DNA of 32,375 bases from assembly GCF_001050195.2 (NCBI RefSeq), contig NZ_DF967965.1:2842331-2874705 (forward strand), read 5' to 3'. Both the position numbers and the translations under genes were made by a program. Positions 1-8,447 of this stretch are shown piece after piece. The DNA is from Anaerolinea thermolimosa. GTDB taxonomy: Bacteria > Chloroflexota > Anaerolineae > Anaerolineales > Anaerolineaceae. Under the pieces are notes generated by a model. That model worked only from the letters and a program-made list of their open reading frames with translations. It did not search any database and was not told where the DNA came from. Numbering within the stretch: the stretch's first letter is position 1; each line of letters begins with the position of its first letter.

Positions 1-2
1 CC

Positions 3-107
3 CCTACGCAAACCTTCACCCTCACCCCCACCCGGACACCCACACGTACCCCGGCCGTTTCACCCACCCGCACCCCAACGCGTTCTCTGGCCACACCTAC
101 TCCCTGA
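3..107 (+). CDS. 3' end of a Thr/Pro-rich protein (partial)
   Basis: The reading frame is open from the window edge and ends at the TGA at 105-107. The 34 visible residues are almost entirely Thr, Pro, Arg, Ser and Ala, with repeated T-P-T and R-T-P-T units. Such tails are typical linkers or C-terminal stretches of extracytoplasmic proteins in Anaerolineae-like bacteria. The stop lies 17 bases before the start of the following PBP-like gene, so the two may share a transcript. The catalytic or binding part of the protein is outside the window, so no function can be given. The other two frames are also open over part of this stretch because it is GC-rich; this frame is preferred for its strongly biased but protein-like composition. 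Confidence 0.55.
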   Translation, partial: PTQTFTLTPTRTPTRTPAVSPTRTPTRSLATPTP

Positions 108-124
108 GCCAGCTCCCTTAGCCC

Positions 125-3007
125 GTGCGCACCATCATCCTTTCTACTCTCGTTCATCGTCGCCGTCATCGCCGCACCGCGCGTCAGCAAAAAGCCCGGC
201 GCCTTGCTGCCCGGCTGGCCTGGGGGGTACTGGCAGGTTTCCTCCTCTCACTGGTGGTGGGAATCGGTGCCCTGGCCGTTGGGTACATTTACCTCACCCA
301 CGACCTGCCCTCTGTCACTTCACTTCCTTCCTTCTTTGCCCCGGGTGAGGGGGCATTCTTCAGCCCCACCCGTCTCTACGATCGCACCGGCAAGCAACTC
401 CTCCTCACCCTCGAAAACCCCGGCATCCCCCGCCGTTACCTGCATGTTGACCCGGCGGCCCCTGACGCCTTCTCGCCCGAACTGGTGCGTACGGCCGTGA
501 GCCTGCTCGATCCGGGCTTCTGGAATCATCCCGGTTTTCTGATCCATCGCCTTCTCGACCCGCAGCCAGGCACCATCGCCGAGCGCCTTTCCCTCGACCT
601 GTTTTTGAGTCAGGAGCCCCCCGACACCCGGCGTGCCCTCCGGATGCGCCTGCTGGCCGCCGAATTAACCAGCCGTTATGGGCGCGCCCAGGTGCTGGAA
701 TGGTACCTCAATGCCGCTTTTTTTGGCCACCTCACCTACGGCGCCGAAGCCGCCTCTCGCCTGTATCTGGATAAATCTGCCTCCGAGTTGAACCTCGCCG
801 AGGCCGCTTTGCTCGTACCTCTCACGGATACCCCCGCGCTCAATCCGCTCGATTCTCCTACCGCCGCCCTGGAAAACCAGCGCGCAGCTCTGCAACGCCT
901 GCAGGAAAGCGGACAGATCTCCCAGACAGAGTACGAGCGCGCGATTCAGACTTCTCTACGGCTAACCAGAGCAGCCCCCTCCTCACAACCTGTTGCAGGT
1001 GCGTTCACCGTCCTGGTGCTCGAACAGCTTGGCGCTCAACTTGGCCGACAGCGCCTGGAGCGCGGCGGTTTGCGCATCATCACCACCCTCGATTACCCCA
1101 CCCAGCTTGAACTCACCTGCCTTGTTCGAACCCAGCTCAACCGGTTGGAAGGAACCAGTTCATCTGAGACCCTCCCCGATGGGTCTCCCTGCCAGTCGGC
1201 ACGCCTGTTACCCACCCTGCCAGCGGGTATCAGCTTTCCCTCCGGACTGGCCGCCAGCGGCCTGCTCCTGGATAACGAAACCGGGCAGATCCTTGCTTTT
1301 GTTGGAGATACCTCTAAAAACCGGGAAATTGCCACCCTCACGGCTCACGCCCCGGGTACCACCCTCACCCCGCTGGTGGCCGTAGCAGCGTTCGCACGCG
1401 GGTTCAGCCCGGCCAGCCTGGTCTGGGATATTCCCGCCAGCGTGCCGGAACCATTTTCCACCTTTACCAATCCAGACGGTCAGTTCCACGGCCCGGTGCG
1501 CTTACGGATGGCCCTGGCCAACGACTACCTTACTCCCCTCGCCCGGATAGCCACACAAATTGGGGCCGAGAATATCTGGCGCCTGGCCGGCACCCTGGGC
1601 ATCTCCTCCCTTTCGGAGGTTCAGAAGCTTGATACTCTCATCGAAGGTGGAAAAGTGACCCTCCCCGAACTCGCGCATAGCTACTCGGTGTTCGCTAATC
1701 AGGGAAACCGGGTGGGGCAACTCGTTGAAAACCGGCAGGGGATGCAACCTACCAGCGTGCTGTATGTTGAAGACAGTGCTGGCAACCTGCTTCTGGATCA
1801 AAGCCACCCCCAGACCCAGCCCGCGCTCAGCGCTCCGCTGGCCTACCTGGTGCACCACGTATTGAGCGATGAACAGGCCCGCTGGCCAACCCTGGGTTAC
1901 CCCAACCCGCTGGAAGTGGGCCGCCCGGCTGGAGCGAAGACGGGCCGCACCGCCTCAGGCCAGGATGCCTGGGCCATCGGCTACATCGCCCAGCGCACCG
2001 CCGTTTTCTGGCTTGGGTTGCCCGCGGGGACACAATCTGAGTCCCTCCACCTTGACCCACGTTACGCCGCCGGAATGTGGCACGCCCTCATCCAGTTCAC
2101 CGCGCGCGATCTGCCACCACGCGACTGGCCCACCCCACCCGAAATTACTACCCTGCAGGTCTGCGACCCCTCAGGTCAGCTACCAACCCCTGCCTGCCCA
2201 ACGGTAGTCAGTGAAGTCTTCATCAGCGGTAATGAGCCCACCGCGTACGACTCGCTTTATCACACTTACCAGATCAACCGAGAAACTGGCCGGTTGGCCA
2301 CCGTTTTCACCCCTGCGAGTTTAATCGACGAGCGGGTTTACATGGCCGTGCCCCCTGAGGCTCAGGCGTGGGCCAGGCAGGCCGGCATTGAAATTCCCCC
2401 ATCTGCTTACGATACAATCCAGCCGCCACAGCCATCCCCCTATGTTCGCTTCAGCAGCCCGGCTCCTTTCTCGTACGTACGGGGAAAGGTCAGCTTGCAC
2501 GGCACCGCCAGCGGCGATGGCTTTGCCTATTACCGTGTGCAGGCAGGGGCTGGCCTTAACCCGCAGAGCTGGTTACAGATCGGCCCCGATAACAGCACAC
2601 CGGTAGAAGATGGTCTGCTGGCCGAGTGGGATACCCGTGGACTGGATGGGTTATACGCCCTGCGCCTGATCGTGGTACGTGCCGATCAAACGCTCGAAAA
2701 TGACACCATCCAGGTGACTGTAGATAATACGCCACCCCTTGTACGCATTCTCTATCCCCTGAACGGGCAGACCATTTCATCCGGCGACCATCGCGAGATG
2801 ATCTTCCGCGCCGAAGCCAGCGATGCCATGGGCGTCCAGCGTATCGATTGGCTGGTAGATGGTCAGATGGTCGGAAATAGCCTGGTAGAACCCTTCAGCC
2901 TGGCCTGGTCCGCCACACCCGGCAACCATACCCTGCTTGTCCGCGCCTATGACCTGGCAGGGAATATGACCGAGTCAACCCCGGTGTCATTTACCGTGCA
3001 GAGGTAG
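125..3007 (+). CDS. Penicillin-binding protein 1-like protein with degraded catalytic motifs
   Basis: 960 residues with the layout of a class A penicillin-binding protein: basic cytoplasmic N-terminus, one membrane segment (about 31-57), a GT51 transglycosylase-like domain (about 70-275), a transpeptidase-like domain (about 375-660) and C-terminal Ig-like repeats (about 770-960). The GT51 fold is recognisable from NHPGF (134-138) and the WYLN..FFG.LTYG stretch (193-206). The usual catalytic Glu of EDxxF is replaced (LLDPGF, 127-132), and the second conserved Glu region reads RRALR. In the transpeptidase half the Ser-x-x-Lys box is TTLT (412-415) and the SxN box is not kept (ANDY, 465-468), while KTG (605-607) survives. 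The family role is peptidoglycan glycan-strand synthesis and cross-linking at the outer face of the membrane; here catalysis is doubtful. GTG start at 125; the preceding SD is weak. Confidence 0.85.
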   Translation: MRTIILSTLVHRRRHRRTARQQKARRLAARLAWGVLAGFLLSLVVGIGALAVGYIYLTHDLPSVTSLPSFFAPGEGAFFSPTRLYDRTGKQLLLTLENPGIPRRYLHVDPAAPDAFSPELVRTAVSLLDPGFWNHPGFLIHRLLDPQPGTIAERLSLDLFLSQEPPDTRRALRMRLLAAELTSRYGRAQVLEWYLNAAFFGHLTYGAEAASRLYLDKSASELNLAEAALLVPLTDTPALNPLDSPTAALENQRAALQRLQESGQISQTEYERAIQTSLRLTRAAPSSQPVAGAFTVLVLEQLGAQLGRQRLERGGLRIITTLDYPTQLELTCLVRTQLNRLEGTSSSETLPDGSPCQSARLLPTLPAGISFPSGLAASGLLLDNETGQILAFVGDTSKNREIATLTAHAPGTTLTPLVAVAAFARGFSPASLVWDIPASVPEPFSTFTNPDGQFHGPVRLRMALANDYLTPLARIATQIGAENIWRLAGTLGISSLSEVQKLDTLIEGGKVTLPELAHSYSVFANQGNRVGQLVENRQGMQPTSVLYVEDSAGNLLLDQSHPQTQPALSAPLAYLVHHVLSDEQARWPTLGYPNPLEVGRPAGAKTGRTASGQDAWAIGYIAQRTAVFWLGLPAGTQSESLHLDPRYAAGMWHALIQFTARDLPPRDWPTPPEITTLQVCDPSGQLPTPACPTVVSEVFISGNEPTAYDSLYHTYQINRETGRLATVFTPASLIDERVYMAVPPEAQAWARQAGIEIPPSAYDTIQPPQPSPYVRFSSPAPFSYVRGKVSLHGTASGDGFAYYRVQAGAGLNPQSWLQIGPDNSTPVEDGLLAEWDTRGLDGLYALRLIVVRADQTLENDTIQVTVDNTPPLVRILYPLNGQTISSGDHREMIFRAEASDAMGVQRIDWLVDGQMVGNSLVEPFSLAWSATPGNHTLLVRAYDLAGNMTESTPVSFTVQR

Positions 3008-3019
3008 TCGCAAACCAGC

Positions 3020-3757
3020 TCAGTCCAGAATTAATCGGGAACGCTTGAAGCGCAACATCGCCACACTGATGAGCACGGCATCCGCTACCACCAGCCCCAG
3101 CACCACCATGGCAACGAACATGGGCAGTCTTTCGGGTGTAAAAAAGCCACTCAAAAGTACCCGGGCTTCTTCAGGAAGGAAGCGAGTCACCAGGAAAATA
3201 CCCACCCAGAAGACCAGCATACTCAGACTGAGGGTCTGTGAGGCCTGTCGCACCGAACTGGCACGCAACGAAACCAGGGTTCCCAGGGAAGCCATCAGTA
3301 AGGCCAGAAGCAAACTCAAAGCCCAGAGTATCCCCAGAAAATCGAGCGGGTAGTACACAAATCCCTCTTCCAGAGAACCCAGGTTGGCCACCACACCCCC
3401 GATCAACAGGCTGGTAATGCCGATCCCCAGGCTGTAAACGACTCCTGCGGCAATCTTCCCCAGCAGGATAGACGCATCTGGAAGGCGGCTGGCGAGCAAG
3501 GTCTCAAGGGTATGGCGTTCCCGTTCGCCTGCAAAACTATCCGCCACCACGCCAATCACCAGGAAAAACGGCAACCATGCGAAACTGATCGGGTTGAGCA
3601 GGTTGGTTACCCATTCACGCCCGCTCATCAAGGGCATATAGACACCCATGACTCCAATCACCACCAGTATATTGATCCACCCGCTGCGCTTCGTTCCGCG
3701 CATCTGAAGGATTTCCTTGAACTCCTTGATAAAAACCGTCACGATATCCTGAATCAT
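3020..3757 (-). CDS. ABC-2 type transporter permease
   Basis: 245 residues with about six hydrophobic segments and, after the second, the stretch AGERERHTLETLLASRLPD, typical of ABC-2/NosY-like permeases. It forms the membrane channel for the ATPase encoded just upstream (20 bases away). ATG at 3757 is chosen because AGGAG sits six bases before it; an in-frame upstream start would run into the ATPase gene and adds only a polar tail. It is the last gene of a four-gene minus-strand operon and ends 12 bases from the end of the convergent PBP-like gene, with no obvious terminator between. The substrate cannot be read from sequence; homologues act in export or in membrane-stress and resistance functions. 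Confidence 0.85.
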   Translation of the reverse strand: MIQDIVTVFIKEFKEILQMRGTKRSGWINILVVIGVMGVYMPLMSGREWVTNLLNPISFAWLPFFLVIGVVADSFAGERERHTLETLLASRLPDASILLGKIAAGVVYSLGIGITSLLIGGVVANLGSLEEGFVYYPLDFLGILWALSLLLALLMASLGTLVSLRASSVRQASQTLSLSMLVFWVGIFLVTRFLPEEARVLLSGFFTPERLPMFVAMVVLGLVVADAVLISVAMLRFKRSRLILD

Positions 3758-3776
3758 GTCCAACTCCTGCTTTCCA

Positions 3777-4724
3777 TCACGCTGTATACGGCTCTTTATC
3801 CCCATCCACCACCAGGTCTAAAAACACCTCTTCAAGGCTGGCCTTATTCCGGCGCACCTCTTCCACACCGACCCCACGCTCCACAAGCGCCCGCACCAGC
3901 GACGAAAGCTCTCGATCACCCGGCCATTCCAGCTCCAGGTGGCCATTGACCAAACCAGCCTGACGTACCCCAAAATGTGTATCCAGCCACGGCAGAAGGC
4001 TTTGCTCCAACCCCTGACCATAAATTTCAACACGCTCGTTCTTCCGGCGGCTGCGCAACGTCTCAGGACTTCCAAAAGCCACCAGTTTTCCGGCGCGAAT
4101 GATCGCCACCAGCCCACACAGGCGCTCGGCTTCGCTCAGATTGTGCGTGGTGAGAAACACGGTTACTTTTTCGGCCTCGGCCAGTTGCGCCAGATCGTTC
4201 CGCAACTCCACCGCTGCCACGGGGTCAAGCCCGGCAGTAGGTTCATCCAGGAAAATCAGCTTTGGACGGTGTAGCAGGGCGCGGGCAATGGCTACTTTCT
4301 GCTTCATCCCACGGCTCCAGCCAGCCAGGGGTTCATGGCGGCGCTCCCACAGCCCAAGGTGCTCCAGCAACTCTTGAATCCGCGAACGGCGCTGTATGGC
4401 CGGGAGATGGTACACGCGGCCGTAAAAGTCCAGGTTATCCAGAGCACTCAACCGTTCATAAAGGCCAGGATGCTCCAGCAACGCGCCCGTCTGTTCGCGG
4501 ATGCGATGACCTTCGGATTGGGAATTGAACCCGAGTACATGCGCTGTGCCGCCGGTCGGCTCCAGCAGGCCCAGCAAAAGCCGGATGGTAGTCGTCTTCC
4601 CTGCACCGTTAGGGCCAAGGAACCCGAACACAGTTCCATACGGCACCTGAAAAGTCAGGTGATCTACAGCTCGCACCGTTTTAAAATCCCGGGTGAGCGA
4701 TTGGGTTACAATGACATCATTCAT
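3777..4724 (-). CDS. ABC transporter ATP-binding protein
   Basis: 315 residues. Walker A is GPNGAGKTT (37-45), the signature motif is the divergent WSRGMKQ (136-142), and Walker B with catalytic Glu is LIFLDE (156-161), followed by the D-loop and a switch His (TTHN). The C-terminal 100 residues match the extra domain of CcmA/DrrA-type ATPases that pair with ABC-2 permeases. It powers the permease encoded immediately downstream at the cytoplasmic face of the membrane. The start codon overlaps the end of the regulator gene by eight bases, indicating translational coupling. Family assignment is secure; the substrate is unknown. Confidence 0.93.
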   Translation of the reverse strand: MNDVIVTQSLTRDFKTVRAVDHLTFQVPYGTVFGFLGPNGAGKTTTIRLLLGLLEPTGGTAHVLGFNSQSEGHRIREQTGALLEHPGLYERLSALDNLDFYGRVYHLPAIQRRSRIQELLEHLGLWERRHEPLAGWSRGMKQKVAIARALLHRPKLIFLDEPTAGLDPVAAVELRNDLAQLAEAEKVTVFLTTHNLSEAERLCGLVAIIRAGKLVAFGSPETLRSRRKNERVEIYGQGLEQSLLPWLDTHFGVRQAGLVNGHLELEWPGDRELSSLVRALVERGVGVEEVRRNKASLEEVFLDLVVDGDKEPYTA

Positions 4725-5043
4725 TTTTCTGCTCCGGTAAGGAGTTCACAAAAGCTTTCAGTTGCTTGCAATAGGTTTCGAAGGCCGTGCGGCCTTCTTC
4801 CGTCAACGAAATCAACGTCTGAGGCACTTTTCCGCGGTACGTCTTTTCTACCTTGATGTAACCGGCGGCTTCCAACCGCGTCAGGTGCGCCGAAAGATTT
4901 CCTCTGGTGAGCCCCGTCTGGTGGAGAAGGAAGAGAAAATCTGCCTTCTCCACCGTGGAGAGAATGGTAACGATGGCCATGCGCGCCGGTTCATGAATCA
5001 AGCGGTCTAACCCGGCCACCTGACGAATGGGCTCTTCGCTCAT
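4717..5043 (-). CDS. Winged-helix transcriptional regulator (HTH_34/ArsR-like)
   Basis: 108 residues: a helix-rich N-terminus, then a recognition-helix region (about 45-62, TGLTRGNLSAHLTRLEAAG) and a wing containing a basic YRGK followed by a TLISLTEEGRTAFE strand-helix ending. This is the layout of small winged-helix regulators that often accompany ABC-2 transporters. It probably binds as a dimer and represses its own operon; two tandem palindromes just downstream of the operon's -10 box (5705-5729) are the obvious target. Its ATG overlaps the stop of the preceding membrane-protein gene (ATGA), and its end overlaps the ATPase start. The ligand or signal is unknown. Confidence 0.85.
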   Translation of the reverse strand: MSEEPIRQVAGLDRLIHEPARMAIVTILSTVEKADFLFLLHQTGLTRGNLSAHLTRLEAAGYIKVEKTYRGKVPQTLISLTEEGRTAFETYCKQLKAFVNSLPEQKNE

Positions 5044-5687
5044 TCTCCCTCCTCCTGGCCTTCCAGAGCCACCGGGTACCGGCGGATGAACAGGAACATC
5101 GTGACCAGACCTGAGATCAGGTTAAGCGCACCAAACGCCGTGAAAAGCGCTGTCATACCGCGCCATGCATCAGGGATAAAGAGCGCCGCTCCCATTCCCA
5201 GGCCAAAGGTCACCAGCCCCACCACAAAAAACCGCCCCACCCCGAACCGCAGGCTCAGGAATACCATCACCAGGGCGAAAACCAGCCCCACCCAGGCAAC
5301 CGATTTTGAGCCTTCGCCCGCAAAAATAACCTGCAGACCACCGATGGCCATCCCCACCCCCAGACCCAGGGCAATCCGCCTCCACCACAGATGCGGCTGT
5401 GGGCGCCGAAAAACCACATACCCCGTGCGCGGAAAGGCAACCCTTTCTTTAAGCATCGCAATGAACCATCGTGTGCAGAGAAATGCCGCCATAAAAAAGA
5501 AGAGTTGCACCACAGGCAGTCCCATACCCAGGTGCAGTTCCAGGTTTAACCATTCACTGACCCAGTAAAAGAGTGCGATCAGCAAAATGGCTACCCCAAA
5601 ACCAATTTCCCAGATACCATCAGCGTACCATTCCCGCTGGGTTTTGCGAATAATCTGTTGAATTTCACGCTCTGGCGGGTTATCCAT
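5040..5687 (-). CDS. Six-helix integral membrane protein of unknown function
   Basis: 215 residues. A polar, charged N-terminus of about 27 residues (MDNPPEREIQQI...) is followed by six hydrophobic segments, the first about residues 28-48. No family can be named with confidence. The start at 5687 is preferred over 5741 because GGAGAA lies just upstream and the longer version would extend through the operator and the likely transcription start. It is the first gene of the operon with the winged-helix regulator and the ABC transporter, and its stop overlaps the regulator start. Possible roles are sensing or assisting the transporter; this is inference from position only. Confidence 0.75.
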   Translation of the reverse strand: MDNPPEREIQQIIRKTQREWYADGIWEIGFGVAILLIALFYWVSEWLNLELHLGMGLPVVQLFFFMAAFLCTRWFIAMLKERVAFPRTGYVVFRRPQPHLWWRRIALGLGVGMAIGGLQVIFAGEGSKSVAWVGLVFALVMVFLSLRFGVGRFFVVGLVTFGLGMGAALFIPDAWRGMTALFTAFGALNLISGLVTMFLFIRRYPVALEGQEEGE

Positions 5688-5704
5688 ATTTCTCCATAGA
5701 CTGG

Positions 5705-5729
5705 TTTGTAATACAAACTTGTTTACAAG
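5705..5729 (-). promoter_or_regulatory. Tandem palindromes, candidate operator
   Basis: Two adjacent inverted repeats sit between the -10 box and the first gene of the minus-strand ABC operon: TTTGTAATACAAA (5705-5717, 5-base arms around AAT) and CTTGTTTACAAG (5718-5729, 5-base arms around TT). Both share the half-site TTGT/ACAA. Their position at the transcription start suits repression by a small dimeric winged-helix protein; the one encoded at 4717-5043 is the natural candidate. Binding is inferred. Confidence 0.55.
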
Positions 5730-5732
5730 ACC

Positions 5733-5760
5733 ATTATACATCTGCCTTGTTGCCTGTCAA
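5733..5760 (-). promoter_or_regulatory. Sigma-70 type promoter of the ABC operon
   Basis: On the minus strand TTGACA (5760-5755) is followed after 16 bases by TATAAT (5738-5733). Both boxes match the consensus exactly. Transcription would begin within the tandem palindromes at 5705-5729. Confidence 0.75.
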
Positions 5761-5833
5761 GGCCAACATTCATGGATTCCCCCGAAATCCCCAAAAGACG
5801 ATCATTGTCGTCTGCCGTTCCTCCTCCGGCTCT

Positions 5834-5862
5834 TTGCAATTCGGATGATTCTGGTGTAATAT
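5834..5862 (+). promoter_or_regulatory. Candidate promoter of moaA
   Basis: TTGCAA (5834-5839), a 17-base spacer, then TAATAT (5857-5862), about 33 bases before the moaA start codon. An inverted repeat AGACGA/TCGTCT (5796-5801 and 5808-5813) lies just upstream and could bind a regulator, though it may be chance. Confidence 0.45.
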
Positions 5863-5894
5863 GAGATATATCCTCTTTACAGGTAATCGCTCCC

Positions 5895-6875
5895 ATGGCG
5901 TTCGATCGCTTTGCTCGGAATATCCATTATTTGCGCATCAGCCTGACCGATCATTGCAACTTGCGGTGTGTCTACTGCATGCCCGAACAGATGACCTTCC
6001 GCCCGGGCCAGGACCTGATGCAGAACGATGAACTGCTCACCCTGGTGCGCCTTTTCGCCGGGCTGGGGTTCGATAAGCTCCGCCTCACCGGGGGAGAACC
6101 CACCGTGCGCGCGGGTGTTGTTGAACTGGTGCGGGAAATGGCCGCCACCCCGGGGGTCAGAGAATTGACGATGACCACCAACGGCGTGCTCCTCAGCCGG
6201 CTGGCCCGCCCGCTTAAAGAGGCCGGCCTCCAGCGCGTCAACATCAGCCTCGACACACTCAACCCCGAGCAATTCCACCGCCTGACGCGCCGGGGAAGCT
6301 TTGCTCAGGTCTGGAAAGGAATTCAGGCCGCCGAAGAAGCTGGTCTCCTCCCCATAAAAATCAATGCCGTGGTGGTGAGAGGTTACAATGACCACGGTGT
6401 AGCCGATCTGGCCCGACTGACCGAGCATCATCCATGGCAGGTGAGATTTATCGAAATGATGCCGTTCGGAGGAGCAACCGACCTGCAACGCAGCCAGGTA
6501 GTGCGCACCGAAGAGATCATCGCCCGCATTGAACAGGTGCTTGGCCCGCTGGAATTGCTCGACCATGGCGCACTGGACGGCGAGGCCCGCCTGTACCGCC
6601 TGCCAGGGGCTCAGGGCACTCTGGGATTCATCTCCTCCGTGTCTCTGCCTTTCTGCGCCTCATGCACCCGCGCCCGCCTCACCGCCGACGGCAAGCTACG
6701 CCTCTGCCTGCTCCGAGAAAAAGAAGTCGATCTGCTCACTCCTCTCCGAGCCGGTGCCACCCCTGCGGATTTACGGCAGATCATCCTGGACGGAATCTGG
6801 CAGAAACCCTGGGGGCATGGCCTGCAGGAGGGTGAATTTGCTACCAATCGCGTCATGAGCGAGATCGGCGGCTGA
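5895..6875 (+). CDS. moaA: GTP 3',8-cyclase MoaA
   Basis: 326 residues, normal for the family. A radical-SAM cluster motif CxxxCxxC (C21, C25, C28) binds the first 4Fe-4S cluster, and a C-terminal CxxC plus Cys (C254, C257, C271) binds the second. The SAM-binding TGGEPT (65-70) and the terminal Gly-Gly (325-326) needed for the second step are present. The enzyme converts GTP to 3',8-cyclo-GTP in the cytoplasm, the first step of molybdopterin synthesis. ATG at 5895 gives the usual N-terminus (DRFARNIHYLRISLTDHCN). No other molybdopterin gene is adjacent; the next gene is a hydantoinase in the same direction, 146 bases away. All key residues are intact. Confidence 0.95.
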   Translation: MAFDRFARNIHYLRISLTDHCNLRCVYCMPEQMTFRPGQDLMQNDELLTLVRLFAGLGFDKLRLTGGEPTVRAGVVELVREMAATPGVRELTMTTNGVLLSRLARPLKEAGLQRVNISLDTLNPEQFHRLTRRGSFAQVWKGIQAAEEAGLLPIKINAVVVRGYNDHGVADLARLTEHHPWQVRFIEMMPFGGATDLQRSQVVRTEEIIARIEQVLGPLELLDHGALDGEARLYRLPGAQGTLGFISSVSLPFCASCTRARLTADGKLRLCLLREKEVDLLTPLRAGATPADLRQIILDGIWQKPWGHGLQEGEFATNRVMSEIGG

Positions 6876-7021
6876 ACCCTCACCGAGAGGCCAGAGTTGC
6901 CACGCCTGTTCATTTTCCTTCATGCCATATTTCTGTAATCCGTTTATACTTTAAGAGCCTCTTCCTTATTCTATGTATCTATCCGCCTGGCTGAATGCCC
7001 GGCGGGAAACGAGGACGGATG

Positions 7022-8443
7022 ATGACGTGGATCATTCGCAACGGAACCTTAATCACCGCCGCAGAGACCTTCTCTGCCGATATCCTCATTGAAGGAGAAA
7101 CTATCGCCGCCATCGGGAAACATCTTCCCGCTCCCGAAAACGCTCGCCTCATGGATGCCAGCGGCCTGTATATCCTGCCGGGGGGGGTAGATGTGCACTG
7201 CCATTTTGACCTGCCCATGTTCGGCACGGTATCATCCGACGATCATTACACCGGTCACAAGGCTGCCGCCTTTGGTGGCACCACCACCGTGATCGATTTT
7301 ATTTCTCAGGACGATCCTTCCCTGCCTGCGTGTGTGGAAGCCTGGCACAACCGGGTAGGAGGAAAAGCCGCCGTCGATTACGGTTTTCACATGAACATCA
7401 CCCATCTCTACGAACACACCCTTGAAGAATTACCCGACCTCCTCAATGCAGGGATTTCTTCCATCAAAGTGTTCACCGCCTACAATAATCGCTTGCGGCT
7501 TTCAGACGGAGAAATCTTCCGCGTGATGCGCGTGGCTGGCCGCCACGGGCTGCTCACCCTTCTCCACGCCGAAAACGGCGACGTCATCGACACCCTCACC
7601 GCCGATGCACTGGCCTCAGGGCATACTTCACCCATCTGGCATGCCCGCACGCGCCCGGCCTGGGGTGCTGTGGAGGCTGTGCTTCGTGGTGCAGCGCTGG
7701 CCGCTCAGGCCGAGGCACCGCTGTACGTGGTGCACATGAACGCCGCGGGGGAGGTTGACCAGCTGGCTTACGTGCGAGAACGCGGGCTTCCCATCATGGG
7801 AGAGACCTGCCCCCAGTACCTCTTTTTCACCGAAGACGCATTAACCCGCCCCGACGGGGCAAAATGGGTCTGCTCGCCCCCTTTACGCACTGCCTCTGAC
7901 CAGCAGCGCCTCTGGGAAGGCCTGAAAGACGGCACCCTCCAGGTCGTTGCCACAGATCACTGCCCCTTCTTTTACAATGGCACCCGTCCCATTCTTTACG
8001 AAGGGCAGCCCGTATCCATCCCGGGAAAAGAACTGGGGCAGGACGATTTCACCCGCATCCCCAATGGCCTGCCCGGCGTGGGCGACCGTTTGCCCATTCT
8101 GTGGACGTATGGTGTTGGCAGTGGTCGGTTGACCCCCAATCAATTCGTTGCCCTCACCGCTACCAACCCGGCGCGCATTTTTGGCCTGTATCCACGCAAA
8201 GGCACTCTCCTCCCCGGCGCGGATGCCGACCTTGTCCTCTGGGATCCGAAAAAACGTCTCACGTATGGCGTGGATCACGCCCACCATCGCACTGACTACA
8301 ACCTCTACGAAGGCTGGGAACTGACCGGCTACCCCGTGCGGGTCTTCTTGCGTGGTAACCTCATCGTGGACGAAGAAAAGTGGCTGGGAAAACGCGGGCA
8401 GGGACGTTTCTTGCACCGCAACCCTTTTGAGGGGAGGGTTTAA
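7022..8443 (+). CDS. Dihydropyrimidinase / hydantoinase family amidohydrolase
   Basis: 473 residues, typical of cyclic amidohydrolases. The metal ligands are present: HxH (H59, H61), a lysine likely carbamylated (K149, SSIKVF), H182, H238 and D312 (VATDH). These make a binuclear zinc site that opens dihydropyrimidine or hydantoin rings. The start at 7022 is preferred over 7019 or 6995 because GAGGA (7011-7015) is then six bases away. The best match is dihydropyrimidinase or D-hydantoinase; dihydroorotase-like or allantoinase activities are less likely given the KVF motif and length. No other pyrimidine-degradation gene is nearby. The stop is followed within five bases by the TTG start of a membrane protein, so the genes are probably co-transcribed. 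Confidence 0.88.
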   Translation: MTWIIRNGTLITAAETFSADILIEGETIAAIGKHLPAPENARLMDASGLYILPGGVDVHCHFDLPMFGTVSSDDHYTGHKAAAFGGTTTVIDFISQDDPSLPACVEAWHNRVGGKAAVDYGFHMNITHLYEHTLEELPDLLNAGISSIKVFTAYNNRLRLSDGEIFRVMRVAGRHGLLTLLHAENGDVIDTLTADALASGHTSPIWHARTRPAWGAVEAVLRGAALAAQAEAPLYVVHMNAAGEVDQLAYVRERGLPIMGETCPQYLFFTEDALTRPDGAKWVCSPPLRTASDQQRLWEGLKDGTLQVVATDHCPFFYNGTRPILYEGQPVSIPGKELGQDDFTRIPNGLPGVGDRLPILWTYGVGSGRLTPNQFVALTATNPARIFGLYPRKGTLLPGADADLVLWDPKKRLTYGVDHAHHRTDYNLYEGWELTGYPVRVFLRGNLIVDEEKWLGKRGQGRFLHRNPFEGRV

Positions 8444-8447
8444 GCCC

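Noticed and set aside
5877-6566. Minus-strand frame of 229 codons antisense to moaA
   Set aside because: Shadow of moaA, which has all catalytic motifs; no SD or recognised domain.
8352-8447. Upstream extension of the first antiporter-like gene
   Set aside because: It overlaps the hydantoinase coding region and encodes a polar, unlike stretch; TTG at 8448 has a good SD and begins a membrane helix.
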